DNA from: Treponema sp.
Lineage (GTDB): Bacteria > Spirochaetota > Spirochaetia > Treponematales > Breznakiellaceae
DNA: 21,632 nucleotides
Reading direction: 5' to 3'
NCBI GenBank assembly: GCA_031263265.1
Contig: JAISGE010000005.1
Coordinates: forward strand, 1-21,632
The translations under genes were made by a program, and so were the position numbers. This document shows, in pieces, positions 7,674-15,347 of this stretch (position 1 is the stretch's first letter; each line of letters opens with the position of its first letter). The notes beneath the pieces are model-generated. The model had not been told where the DNA came from and did no database searches. It saw only the letters and a list, made by a program, of their open reading frames with translations.

Positions 7674-8189
7674 TTAATTGCTCAGGTTTAGGGAAGGTAC
7701 TGCCAATACCTTGGAACCCCGCTCTAGGGCAACAAGGCCAGTGCGGGCAAGTTCCAGGATACCGTAAGGGCGCAGGAGCAGCAGGAGGCCGTTAAGTTTT
7801 TCTATATCACCAGTGGCCTCAATGGTGATGGTAACAGGGGATACATCAATAATACGAGACCGAAAAATACCGGCAATCTCCAGAACCGCAGCCCGAGTTG
7901 TTTCGTTCGTCTGGATTTTTACCAACATGATTTCCCGGCGTATACATGATGAAGCATCCAGTTCTTGTACTGCAATCACATCCACCAATTTACTGAGCTG
8001 TTTGATAATCTGTTCAAGCACCGAATTATCGCCGCTTACCGCAATGGTCATCCGGGAGATGGAAGTATCCTCAGTCTCCCCAACAGTCAAGCTGTCAATA
8101 TTGAATCCCCGGCGGCTGAAGAGGCCGGAAACCCGGCTTAATGTGCCTGCCCGATTTTCCACCAATGCCGACACCACATGCTGCTTCAT
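7674..8189 (-). CDS. ilvN: Acetolactate synthase small (regulatory) subunit
   Basis: A 171-residue regulatory subunit (IlvN/IlvH) of acetohydroxyacid synthase. The ACT domain begins at once (HVVSALVENRAGTLSRVSGL, then GFNIDSLTVG), which binds valine for feedback control, and a second ACT-like half covers about 80-165. The annotated start is the second of two near ATGs: GGGGAG lies six bases before it but directly abuts the first ATG at 8195, and only the second aligns with the usual MxxxxSxLVEN start. The catalytic subunit gene ilvB, normally just upstream, is absent; upstream is a divergent tRNA. It is followed by ilvC and leuA on the same strand. Confidence 0.92.
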   Translation of the reverse strand: MKQHVVSALVENRAGTLSRVSGLFSRRGFNIDSLTVGETEDTSISRMTIAVSGDNSVLEQIIKQLSKLVDVIAVQELDASSCIRREIMLVKIQTNETTRAAVLEIAGIFRSRIIDVSPVTITIEATGDIEKLNGLLLLLRPYGILELARTGLVALERGSKVLAVPSLNLSN

Positions 8190-8214
8190 GCTCATCTCCC
8201 CTTCATCCAGAAGT

Positions 8215-8232
8215 TTGGGGGCTTACCCCCAA
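8215..8232. repeat. GC-rich intergenic hairpin (copy b), ilvN leader
   Basis: Arms TTGGGGG and CCCCCAA around CTTA, 25 bases upstream of the ilvN ribosome-binding region on the minus strand. It would be transcribed in the leader of the operon. Same G-run/T-loop/C-run pattern and same orientation as the other three copies. Confidence 0.5.
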
Positions 8233-8379
8233 CCGCGTATAATTTTGTAAATTCCTACATACTCCTAGGTATTGTAGCTGTTTTTATCATATACGAGGGA
8301 AAAATACAAGTACCTCAAGAAAACAGCGTATTCCCCCTCCCGGCGTATGAAGCGGTACTATTTTTTGTGAGCATTGCAC

Positions 8380-8408
8380 TTGATCTGCCAGAATAAATTT
8401 GCTACACT
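8380..8408 (+). promoter_or_regulatory. Promoter of tRNA-Thr (and probably of the GH3 gene)
   Basis: TTGATC (8380-8385), 17-base spacer, TACACT (8403-8408). The expected start, about 8415, falls two bases before the mature tRNA 5' end at 8417. There is no room for another promoter between the tRNA and the GH3 start codon. Confidence 0.5.
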
Positions 8409-8416
8409 AAACCCAT

Positions 8417-8489
<73 letters not shown>

Positions 8490-8501
8490 TAGGAGCGTGG
8501 T

Positions 8502-10598
8502 ATGTATGCAGCAGAACGGGAAAGCGCCATCCAAGCGCTGATTGCGAAGATGAGCCTGGAAGAGAAGGTCTCTCAGCTCAGTTACACAAGCCCTGCTATT
8601 GAGCGATTAGGAATTCCTGCCTATAACTGGTGGAATGAATGTCTCCATGGGGTTGCCCGTGCAGGGATCGCCACGGTGTTTCCTCAGGCCATTGCTCTAG
8701 CCGCGACTTTTGACGAACCCTTTGTACAAAAGGTGGCCAAGGCTATTGCCGATGAAGCTCGGGCAAAATACAACGAGGCGATTACCGCGGGAAATCGGGG
8801 GCAATACTGGGGACTTACCTTCTGGACTCCGAATATCAATATCTTCCGGGACCCTCGCTGGGGTCGAGGTCAGGAAACTTACGGGGAAGATCCCCACCTC
8901 ACCAGTCGTATTGGACTGGCCTTTGTGAAGGGCCTCCAAGGGGATGATCCGGAAAAGCTCAAAGTCGCGGCTTGTGCAAAACACTTCGCGGTTCATTCAG
9001 GCCCGGAAAACCAGCGTCATACCTTCGACGCTCAGGTTTCTAAAAAGGATCTTTTTGAAACTTACCTCCCCGCATTCAAGGTTCTGGTGGAAAACGGGGT
9101 GGAAGCGGTAATGGGTGCTTATAACCGGATTTTTGGGGAACCGTGCTGCGGTAGTACCTACTTATTGCAAGATATACTCCGAGGACAGTGGCAATTCAAG
9201 GGGCATGTGGTTTCTGATTGCTGGGCCATTCGAGATTTCCACGAAAACCACCGGGTAACTGCTTCTCCAGAAGCATCTGCGGCCAAGGCCCTGAATGCAG
9301 GCTGCGACCTGAACTGCGGTTGTACCTATCCCTACCTCACCGTGGCCTGTAAACAGGGCATGGTGAGCGAAGAGGCAATCAATACCGCCCTCACCCGGCT
9401 CCTACGAACCCGATTCAAGTTGGGCATGTTTGATCCCCCGGAACAAGATCCTTACAAGACCTTGGGTAGGGATACGATCAACTGCGAAAACCACCGGGTT
9501 TTGGCATTGGAAGCCGCGTACAAGTCCATTGTCCTGCTGAAAAACGACAAAAACCTCCTACCGCTTAAGAAGAAGGCTCAAAAGATACTCCTTATAGGCC
9601 CAGGCGCGGCTAATCCTCATACCCTTTTGGGTAATTATTATGGTATCAGTCCCCGGCTGGTTACCATCCTGGAAGGACTCGCGGAAAAGATCCACGGTGA
9701 ATACGGTATCACTCTGGAATACCGCCATGCCTGTCTCCAGTACGAGAATAATCATCCGTCCAATATTATCTTTGGAGAAGCCACTGAAAGCGATGTGATC
9801 ATTGGGGTGTTTGGCCTGGATGGGGCTATGGAAGGGGAGGAAGGAGACGCCATTGCCTCAAACTCCAATGGGGACCGGGAGACCATAGAACTTCCTCCGT
9901 GGCAGCTTGAGTATCTTCGTAAAATCCGGGCCGGGGGGAAGCCCCTTATCCTTATCCTTACCGGTGGAAGCCCCATTGCGTTTCCTGAAGATATTGCCGA
10001 TGCCATCCTCTTTGTGTGGTATCCTGGTGAACAGGGAGGAACTGCGGTAGCGAATATCCTCTTTGGTGATAAGGCACCTTCCGGGAAGTTGCCCATCACC
10101 TTCCCCGCATCCACGGCTCAACTTCCTCCTTACGATAATTATGCCATGCAGGGAAGAACGTACCGGTATATGCAGGAACAGCCCCTGTATCCCTTTGGTT
10201 TTGGTCTTTCCTATACCCGTTTCCGGATTGATGCGGTGACGCTCTCTACCCATGAACTGAGCGCGGGATCTTCGGTGCAGGTAACCGTGCAGGTGACCAA
10301 TACCGGGGATCAGGATGGGGAAATGGTCGTACAAGTGTATGTGGCCAAGGATATTCCCGAAGCAACTGATCCCATCGCATCGCTCAGGGACTTTGAGCGC
10401 CGGTTTATCCCTGCAGGAGAGAAACTCCAGCTCTGTTTTGAGCTTCCTGCATCAGCCTTTGAGACGATCAATGAAGATGGGCTTAGTGTCCTGGTTCCTG
10501 GTTCCTATAAGGTTATCGTGGCTGATGCGGCCCCTCTTCCGGTGGCGGTAGAAAAAGGCGCGTGCATCCCCATGAGTGAGCATATTACGGTACGGTGA
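8502..10598 (+). CDS. Glycoside hydrolase family 3 (beta-glucosidase/beta-xylosidase)
   Basis: A 698-residue GH3 enzyme. Residues 1-310 form the TIM-barrel with YNWWNECLHGVAR (41-53), DPRWGRGQETYGEDP (117-131), KHF (160-162) and the nucleophile Asp239 in VVSDCW. Residues about 335-570 form the alpha/beta-sandwich domain with GAMEGEEGD (441-449), which holds the candidate acid/base glutamate, and about 575-695 is the fibronectin III-like domain. The YNWWNE block is common in the xylosidase/arabinosidase side of GH3, but beta-glucosidase cannot be excluded. There is no signal peptide, so it should hydrolyse imported oligosaccharides in the cytoplasm, consistent with the sugar ABC ATPase nearby. 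Its AGGAG site begins two bases after the tRNA, so the mRNA probably arises by tRNA 3' processing. Confidence 0.92.
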   Translation: MYAAERESAIQALIAKMSLEEKVSQLSYTSPAIERLGIPAYNWWNECLHGVARAGIATVFPQAIALAATFDEPFVQKVAKAIADEARAKYNEAITAGNRGQYWGLTFWTPNINIFRDPRWGRGQETYGEDPHLTSRIGLAFVKGLQGDDPEKLKVAACAKHFAVHSGPENQRHTFDAQVSKKDLFETYLPAFKVLVENGVEAVMGAYNRIFGEPCCGSTYLLQDILRGQWQFKGHVVSDCWAIRDFHENHRVTASPEASAAKALNAGCDLNCGCTYPYLTVACKQGMVSEEAINTALTRLLRTRFKLGMFDPPEQDPYKTLGRDTINCENHRVLALEAAYKSIVLLKNDKNLLPLKKKAQKILLIGPGAANPHTLLGNYYGISPRLVTILEGLAEKIHGEYGITLEYRHACLQYENNHPSNIIFGEATESDVIIGVFGLDGAMEGEEGDAIASNSNGDRETIELPPWQLEYLRKIRAGGKPLILILTGGSPIAFPEDIADAILFVWYPGEQGGTAVANILFGDKAPSGKLPITFPASTAQLPPYDNYAMQGRTYRYMQEQPLYPFGFGLSYTRFRIDAVTLSTHELSAGSSVQVTVQVTNTGDQDGEMVVQVYVAKDIPEATDPIASLRDFERRFIPAGEKLQLCFELPASAFETINEDGLSVLVPGSYKVIVADAAPLPVAVEKGACIPMSEHITVR

Positions 10599-10607
10599 CG
10601 CAGCGAA

Positions 10608-10635
10608 GCGTTTGTGGGGTTTGCCCCACAAACGC
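10608..10635. repeat. GC-rich hairpin (copy c) between convergent genes
   Basis: Perfect 12-base arms GCGTTTGTGGGG and CCCCACAAACGC with loop TTTG, between the ends of the GH3 gene and moaA. Neither strand has a T-run after it, so it may end transcription in both directions inefficiently, or act as a REP-like mRNA 3' stabiliser. Confidence 0.65.
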
Positions 10636-10657
10636 CTATTGTGCAAACTTCTCCATA

Positions 10658-11668
10658 TTATCCTCCTATACGAAACATTGCCGTATCTTTGCAGTTTTCT
10701 GGGCTGCGGTCCGTGATTGCGGAAAACCAGTGCCCGGCGGGTTTCATAGCTGCGGCCTGCGTTACTGCTTCAGCTATCTGCGAATCGGCAGCGCCTGTTC
10801 GGAGCAGGGTACGGAGATCCCAGGCCGTGCCGCTTGCAAGGCAGGGTTTGAGCTGCCCGTCCGGGGTAAGGCGGAGGCGGTTACAGGTTTCACAGAATCC
10901 CTGGGAGACCGCGTTGATGAAGCCTATCCTGCCTGAATAGCCGGGGACGGCAAAGTACGTGGCAGGGCCATTGCCGGAACACTCAGCGGTGGGGCACAGC
11001 AACAGGGAACAGCGTTCCAGGATGGTACGGACTTCCCCGCCGGGGATTGGTTCCCGACCTGCAGCATAGCCCAGGGGCATGAGTTCTATGAACCGTACAG
11101 CATCGACGGTTTTTTCCGCCAGGGCCGCTATACGGGCGAGTTCCCCTTCGTTGATGCCCCTCAGGGGTACGCAGTTTACTTTGACGGGTATGCCCAGGGA
11201 ACGGGCACGCTCCATGGTTTTGACGATTACTGCGGGGGCTGCGCTGGCGGACGGGTCCCCGCTCCGCAGCCGGGTAAGGCGTCGGAATGTTTCGGGATTA
11301 AGGGTATCCAGACTTACGTTTATCCCCGCTACTTTCGCCGCCGCCAGTTCGTCCAGGTGCCGGTCCAGCAGGATACCATTAGTGGTAAGGGTAACCTGCT
11401 CAATGCCGGGGATGGCGGTAAGGGCGCGGATAAAGGGGACAACGCCTTTGCGAACCAAGGGTTCCCCGCCGGTTATTTTGATCCGGCGTATCCCCAGATT
11501 CGCCACGACACGGCAGAACCGGTGCGCCTCCTCAAAGCGGAGGATTGCTTCATGGGACTGGTGTTCCACGCCGTCGGAGGGCATACAGTAGATACAGCGG
11601 AGGTTGCACCGGTCGGTAACAGAGACTCTAAGGTAATCCAGCGTCCTGCCGAAAGAGTCAATCAGCAT
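10658..11668 (-). CDS. moaA: GTP 3',8-cyclase (molybdenum cofactor biosynthesis)
   Basis: A 336-residue radical SAM enzyme that starts molybdopterin synthesis by cyclising GTP. The SAM cluster motif CNLRCIYC gives C21, C25 and C28, GGEP (67-70) is the SAM-binding element, and the second [4Fe-4S] site of MoaA is C259, C262 and C276 in FCETCNRLRLTPDG. The chain ends in FRIGG, the double glycine tail needed for catalysis in MoaA. Length is normal. The ATG has GAGGTGA seven bases upstream. MoaC, MoaE and MoaD are not adjacent. It runs divergently from mocA-xdh, whose product needs the cofactor. The coding strand has very G+C-rich stretches (44 of 60 bases at 11221-11280). Confidence 0.95.
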   Translation of the reverse strand: MLIDSFGRTLDYLRVSVTDRCNLRCIYCMPSDGVEHQSHEAILRFEEAHRFCRVVANLGIRRIKITGGEPLVRKGVVPFIRALTAIPGIEQVTLTTNGILLDRHLDELAAAKVAGINVSLDTLNPETFRRLTRLRSGDPSASAAPAVIVKTMERARSLGIPVKVNCVPLRGINEGELARIAALAEKTVDAVRFIELMPLGYAAGREPIPGGEVRTILERCSLLLCPTAECSGNGPATYFAVPGYSGRIGFINAVSQGFCETCNRLRLTPDGQLKPCLASGTAWDLRTLLRTGAADSQIAEAVTQAAAMKPAGHWFSAITDRSPENCKDTAMFRIGG

Positions 11669-11759
11669 GGATAGTCACCTCGGCATTTTGCACCGACACC
11701 TCCTTGCCGGACCACCATTACCGCGCTGCCTGCAGAATCAAAATAGGGTAAAACCATAA

Positions 11760-11814
11760 CCTGTCTCGTTCATTTCTCTTATTATAATTATAACGATTGG
11801 ATTGGCAATACATA
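11760..11814. repeat. Direct repeat copy 1, containing the moaA promoter
   Basis: Block A CCTGTCTCGTTC (11760-11771) and block B 11781-11814, separated by 9 bases. Copy 2 at 15239-15284 has block A identical and block B with 30 of 34 bases the same, without the 9-base gap. The pair lies in direct orientation on either side of mocA-xdh. Confidence 0.7.
11781..11808 (-). promoter_or_regulatory. Promoter of moaA
   Basis: On the minus strand TTGCCA (11808-11803), a 16-base spacer and a perfect TATAAT (11786-11781). The start near 11774 gives moaA a leader of about 106 bases. The element lies wholly within repeat copy 1. Confidence 0.5.
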
Positions 11815-11854
11815 AAAGGCGTAATGTATAAAAAAAACATTTGCAAAAAAAAGA

Positions 11855-11883
11855 TTGACTAAAAATTTTTTTAGTGATACAAT
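11855..11883 (+). promoter_or_regulatory. Promoter of the small ORF-mocA-xdh unit
   Basis: TTGACT (11855-11860), 17-base spacer, TACAAT (11878-11883) with an extended -10 TG at 11875-11876. This is among the best sigma-70 promoters in the window and sits in a very A+T-rich stretch. The start is near 11890. Confidence 0.65.
11858..11875. promoter_or_regulatory. Palindrome filling the promoter spacer (candidate operator)
   Basis: ACTAAAAA (11858-11865), TT, TTTTTAGT (11868-11875): a perfect 8-base dyad between the -35 and -10 elements. A protein bound here would block polymerase. The ligand is unknown; molybdate, selenium or purine status would make sense for the genes controlled. Confidence 0.45.
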
Positions 11884-11930
11884 AAAAAAAATTATTGGTA
11901 AAAATTCTTCTTTATAAGGAGGGATGTAGT

Positions 11931-12050
11931 TTGTTTATTGCTTGCCGCCTCATGGAAAACCCTGACTCAACGCGGGCACTGAGTTTCGACATTGATGGTG
12001 ATGACGCGGCACGGCAGGCCGGGGGAAAAACGTGCGTTATTGGGGGCTGA
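11931..12050 (+). CDS. Small ORF, possibly an XdhC-like remnant
   Basis: Thirty-nine codons from a TTG start with AAGGAGGG seven bases upstream to TGA at 12048-12050, overlapping the GTG start of mocA by 19 bases. The middle part reads STRALSFDIDGDDAARQAG, which by eye resembles the XdhC/CoxI-family segment that leads to GMICGG; here the text becomes GGKTCVIGG and stops. XdhC-family proteins mature molybdenum hydroxylases and are usual neighbours of mocA and xdh, so this may be the scar of a deleted xdhC. It might instead serve only to couple translation into mocA. The strong ribosome-binding site and downstream placement in the transcript suggest that it is translated. Confidence 0.4.
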   Translation: MFIACRLMENPDSTRALSFDIDGDDAARQAGGKTCVIGG

Positions 12051-12670
12051 TTACAGCCGCAGGACTTTCGAGTCGTATGGGAGAATTTAAACCCCTGCTG
12101 CGCATTGGAAGCAAAACGCTCATTGAACATACGGTAGACAGTATGTTTGCCGGCGGCATCACGGAGCTGACGGTAACGCTGGGCTATCGCGCTGGCGAGG
12201 TTGAGCAGGTACTGCGGAGTGCTTGGCCCGCAGATAAGGTGTGCATTGCGATCAATCATCGCTATGCAGAAACGGATATGCTCGCTTCAGTAAAAACCGG
12301 TCTTCGTGTCCTTATGTCGGCTGGGTTCACAGACGCGCGGGAGGATGCATTCTTCCTTTTGCCCGGAGATATGCCGGCGGTGAGCAAGGAGACCTTTCGA
12401 GCTCTTGCGGGCCACAGGGAAAAAACAATGGCAAAGCTGATTTTCCCTGTGGCCGCGGGTAAACGTGGGCATCCGCCCCTCATCTCCGCAGTTTGTGTGC
12501 CGGACATACTGGACTATGAGGGAGCAGAAGGGCTGCGTGGATTTTGGAGACGCCGCGGAGGAGAAGAACTGGAGGTGAAAGATCGCGGCTGTCTTTTGGA
12601 TGCCGATACGATGGAGAATTATCACGAACTTGCGGCTTATATGCAGGAACGGATGATTACAATACGGTAA
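12032..12670 (+). CDS. mocA: Molybdenum cofactor nucleotidyltransferase (MocA/YgfJ family)
   Basis: A 212-residue NTP-transferase. The motif AAGLSSRMGEFKPLL (9-23) is the nucleotide-binding loop shared by MobA, MocA and IspD. GDMP (112-115) is the metal-binding segment and RGHPPL (145-150) the distal motif of MocA and the YgfJ branch associated with molybdenum hydroxylases. It would convert molybdopterin to the cytidine dinucleotide form, or act in hydroxylase maturation. The start is GTG at 12032: the frame is closed by a stop at 12002-12004, no ATG lies between, and GGGGG sits six bases upstream. It ends TAATAA, 15 bases before xdh, with which it surely forms an operon. Confidence 0.88.
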   Translation: MRYWGLITAAGLSSRMGEFKPLLRIGSKTLIEHTVDSMFAGGITELTVTLGYRAGEVEQVLRSAWPADKVCIAINHRYAETDMLASVKTGLRVLMSAGFTDAREDAFFLLPGDMPAVSKETFRALAGHREKTMAKLIFPVAAGKRGHPPLISAVCVPDILDYEGAEGLRGFWRRRGGEELEVKDRGCLLDADTMENYHELAAYMQERMITIR

Positions 12671-12685
12671 TAAAGAGGAAACGCT

Positions 12686-15238
12686 ATGAAATTATTGGTG
12701 AATGGGAATACTGTTGAATGTACCGATGACAAAAATTTGCTCCGCTTTTTGCGGGACGATCTTCACTTGACATCGGTGAAGGATGGATGCAGTGAAGGTG
12801 CATGTGGAACGTGTACGGTTATCGTTGACGGCAAGGCGATAAAAGCCTGTACCCGTAAGCTCTCCCGGCTTGAGGGCAGTCATGTCATCACGGTGGAAGG
12901 GTTAAACGACCGTGAACGGGAGGTATACGCGGAATGTTTTGCCGAAGCCGGCGCGGTACAGTGCGGCTTCTGCATACCCGGCATGGTCATCTCCGCGAAG
13001 GCGCTTATTGACGTCAATAATAATCCCACTCGGAAAGAAGTAAAGCAGGCAATCAAGGGGAACATTTGCCGGTGTACCGGATACGTGAAAATTGAGGAAG
13101 CCATACTGAATGCGGCGAAGTACTTTCGGGAAAATCTTCCTATTCCGCCAAAAGAAACCGACGCCTCCCTGGACAGGCGTTTCAAGCGGGTTGACGCGAA
13201 GGACAAGACCCTGGGTATTGGGAAGTATTGTGACGACCTTGAGTTTGACGGGATGATCCACGCAAAGGCGCTCCGTTCAAAATATCCCCGGGCGCGGATA
13301 AACAAAATCGATATATCAAAGGCGGAAAAACATCCCGATTGTGTGCGGATTCTCACCGCGAAGGATGTACCCCACAACAAAATCGGCCATATCGTACAGG
13401 ACTGGGACGTGATGATTCCCGAAGGCTCCGTTACCCGTTACATCGGCGACTCTATCGCTCTGGTGGGAAGCCGGAAACGGGAAAGCCTTGACGAGATTCT
13501 CGCCCTTATCGAAGTGGACTACACGGAGCTGAAACCGGTTACTTCCCCCACGGACGCACTCAAAGCGGACGCGCCCCTGGTTCATTCAGCGGGGAATATC
13601 ATGAGTAAGGAATATCTTAAAAAGGGAAACACCGCGGAGGCCCTGCGGAATTCGGCATACACAGTTACCCGCAAATATTTTACCCCCTTTAACGATCACG
13701 CCTTTATGGAGCCGGAATGTGCGGTCGCCCTTCCCCAGGGGGATGACGGCCTGTATCTATATACCGGCGGACAATCGGTCTATGATGAACAGCGGGAGTG
13801 TTCGCTCATGTTGAATATTCCGAAAGAAAAGATACACGTTCATTCAATGCTGGTGGGTGGTGGTTTCGGCGGAAAAGAAGACATGAGCGTACAGCACCAC
13901 GCGGCGTTGATGGCGTGGCATACGAAGCTGCCGGTTAAAGTTAAATTTTCCCGGCAGGAAAGCATCAATTGCCATACCAAGCGGCACGCTATGGAAATGG
14001 AATTTACCACCGGTTGCGACAAAGACGGACACCTGACCGCAATGAAGGCGCTCATCATAGCGGACACCGGGGCGTATGCGTCCTTGGGCGGTCCGGTGTT
14101 GCAGCGGGCATGTACTCACGCGGCGGGGCCGTACAATTTTCAGAACATCGACATACTCGGTATGTCGGTATACACGAACAATGTGGTAGCCGGAGCGTAC
14201 CGCGGCTTCGGCGTAACCCAGAGCTGCTTTGCGATGGAAAACAACATCAATCTTCTGGCGGAAATGGCGGGTATCTCTCCCTGGGAGATCCGGTACAGAA
14301 ACGCGGTTAGACCCGGACAGGTTTTGCCCAATGGACAGATTGTGGATCCCAACTGTGCGATAGTAGAAACGCTGGAAGCAGTTAAAGAGGTCTACGAGGC
14401 GTATCCCCATACGGGAATCGCCTGTGCCTTCAAAAACAGCGGCAAGGGAGTTGCGGTTAAGGACATCGGACGGTGTCTCCTTTCTGTTGAAAATGGCATC
14501 GTGCATATCCGTACTTCAGCGGCCTGCATGGGGCAGGGCATGGCGACGGTCTGCACACAAATGGTACACGAGGCAACTAAAATCGATCCCGCCTGTATCG
14601 TACACGAGAACCCTGATACCGAGCGCACCCCTGATTCGGGAACCAGCACCGCGTCAAGGCAGACCGTAGTTACCGGAGAAGCGACGAAACGGGCGGCGGA
14701 AAAACTCGCCGCAGCATTGGCGCATAAAAAACTTGTCGATTTGGAAGGACAGGAATTCTACGGTGAATATTTTGCCGAAACAGATCCCTTGGGGGCAGCC
14801 AAGGATTTCCCGGTGAGCCATGTGTCCTACAGTTATGCAACTCAAGTGGTCGTTCTTGACGACACGGGAAAAGTTGCCCGAGTCGTCGCCGCCTACGATG
14901 TGGGAACTCCCGTCAACATTCAGTCGGTTGAAGGACAAATTGAGGGAGGCGTCATTATGGGACTGGGTTTTGCCCTTACCGAGGACTTTCCGGTCGAAGG
15001 AGGCTACCCCAAAAAGAAAATCGGAACCTTGGAGATCCTGCGTGCCCCCGACGCGCCGCCGGTTGAGGTGATTTTGGTACGCCATAACCGGGAAAAACTT
15101 CCCTACGCCTATGGTGCCAAAGGAGTAGGTGAACTGTGCCTGATCCCCACAAGCCCCGCTGCCGCTCATGCTTACTACCGCCTTGACGGAGTGTTGCGGG
15201 ACAGGCTGCCGATCAAAAATACCGGCTACCGAAAGTAG
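12686..15238 (+). CDS. Single-chain molybdenum hydroxylase, selenium-dependent xanthine dehydrogenase type
   Basis: An 850-residue fusion of the [2Fe-2S] and molybdopterin parts of the xanthine oxidase family. C35, C40, C43 and C55 bind the plant-type cluster, and C93, C96, C128 and C130 (QCGFC, ICRC) the second cluster. From about 165 comes the Mo domain with GGGFGGKE (E398), R474 in VLQRAC, AYRGFG (504-509), MGQG (615-618) and catalytic E816 in GVGE. The two glutamates and the arginine used by mammalian xanthine oxidase to hold purine all have counterparts, so a purine substrate is likely. There is no FAD domain and no FAD subunit beside it. Architecture and length match E. coli YgfN/XdhD and the selenium-dependent group linked to orphan SelD; the labile selenium is not gene-encoded and is inferred. 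Confidence 0.88.
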   Translation: MKLLVNGNTVECTDDKNLLRFLRDDLHLTSVKDGCSEGACGTCTVIVDGKAIKACTRKLSRLEGSHVITVEGLNDREREVYAECFAEAGAVQCGFCIPGMVISAKALIDVNNNPTRKEVKQAIKGNICRCTGYVKIEEAILNAAKYFRENLPIPPKETDASLDRRFKRVDAKDKTLGIGKYCDDLEFDGMIHAKALRSKYPRARINKIDISKAEKHPDCVRILTAKDVPHNKIGHIVQDWDVMIPEGSVTRYIGDSIALVGSRKRESLDEILALIEVDYTELKPVTSPTDALKADAPLVHSAGNIMSKEYLKKGNTAEALRNSAYTVTRKYFTPFNDHAFMEPECAVALPQGDDGLYLYTGGQSVYDEQRECSLMLNIPKEKIHVHSMLVGGGFGGKEDMSVQHHAALMAWHTKLPVKVKFSRQESINCHTKRHAMEMEFTTGCDKDGHLTAMKALIIADTGAYASLGGPVLQRACTHAAGPYNFQNIDILGMSVYTNNVVAGAYRGFGVTQSCFAMENNINLLAEMAGISPWEIRYRNAVRPGQVLPNGQIVDPNCAIVETLEAVKEVYEAYPHTGIACAFKNSGKGVAVKDIGRCLLSVENGIVHIRTSAACMGQGMATVCTQMVHEATKIDPACIVHENPDTERTPDSGTSTASRQTVVTGEATKRAAEKLAAALAHKKLVDLEGQEFYGEYFAETDPLGAAKDFPVSHVSYSYATQVVVLDDTGKVARVVAAYDVGTPVNIQSVEGQIEGGVIMGLGFALTEDFPVEGGYPKKKIGTLEILRAPDAPPVEVILVRHNREKLPYAYGAKGVGELCLIPTSPAAAHAYYRLDGVLRDRLPIKNTGYRK

Positions 15239-15284
15239 CCTGTCTCGTTCAGTATAAGTATAACGTTTGGATTAGCAATACATA
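15239..15284. repeat. Direct repeat copy 2, after xdh
   Basis: Block A (15239-15250) begins on the base after the xdh stop and is followed directly by block B (15251-15284). The minus-strand promoter of copy 1 is recognisable here as TTGCTA, 16 bases, TATACT (15278-15251), pointing back into the 3' end of xdh. Confidence 0.7.
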
Positions 15285-15289
15285 GGGCA

Positions 15290-15306
15290 GTGGGGTTTTG
15301 CCCCAC
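15290..15306. repeat. GC-rich hairpin (copy d), leader of the molybdopterin-binding gene
   Basis: Arms GTGGGG and CCCCAC around TTTTG, in the 109-base gap between xdh and the next gene. The core is almost the same as copy c. No T-run follows, so it is not a normal terminator. Confidence 0.55.
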
Positions 15307-15347
15307 ACCCTGTGAGTATGGGTGTAATGTGCGAAGGAGGGTTGCCT

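Noticed and set aside
11662..11757. 31-codon minus-strand ORF in the moaA leader overlapping the moaA start, and an 11-codon one (MNETGYGFTLF) before it
   Set aside because: Weak ribosome-binding sites and no recognisable sequence. The NETGY start is shared with repeat copy 2 only because it lies in block A, where copy 2 has CTG instead of ATG.
11916..11929. AAGGAGGG directly followed by ATG-TAG
   Set aside because: A start-stop pair with no spacing for initiation; the TTG seven bases downstream fits the ribosome-binding site far better.
13844..14506. 220-codon minus-strand open frame inside xdh
   Set aside because: Complement of conserved molybdenum-domain motifs; no start context and no family.
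15312..15347. GTG-started 12-residue extension of the molybdopterin-binding protein
   Set aside because: The perfect AAGGAGG at 15334-15340 would be inside the gene, and the extension has no homology-like content.
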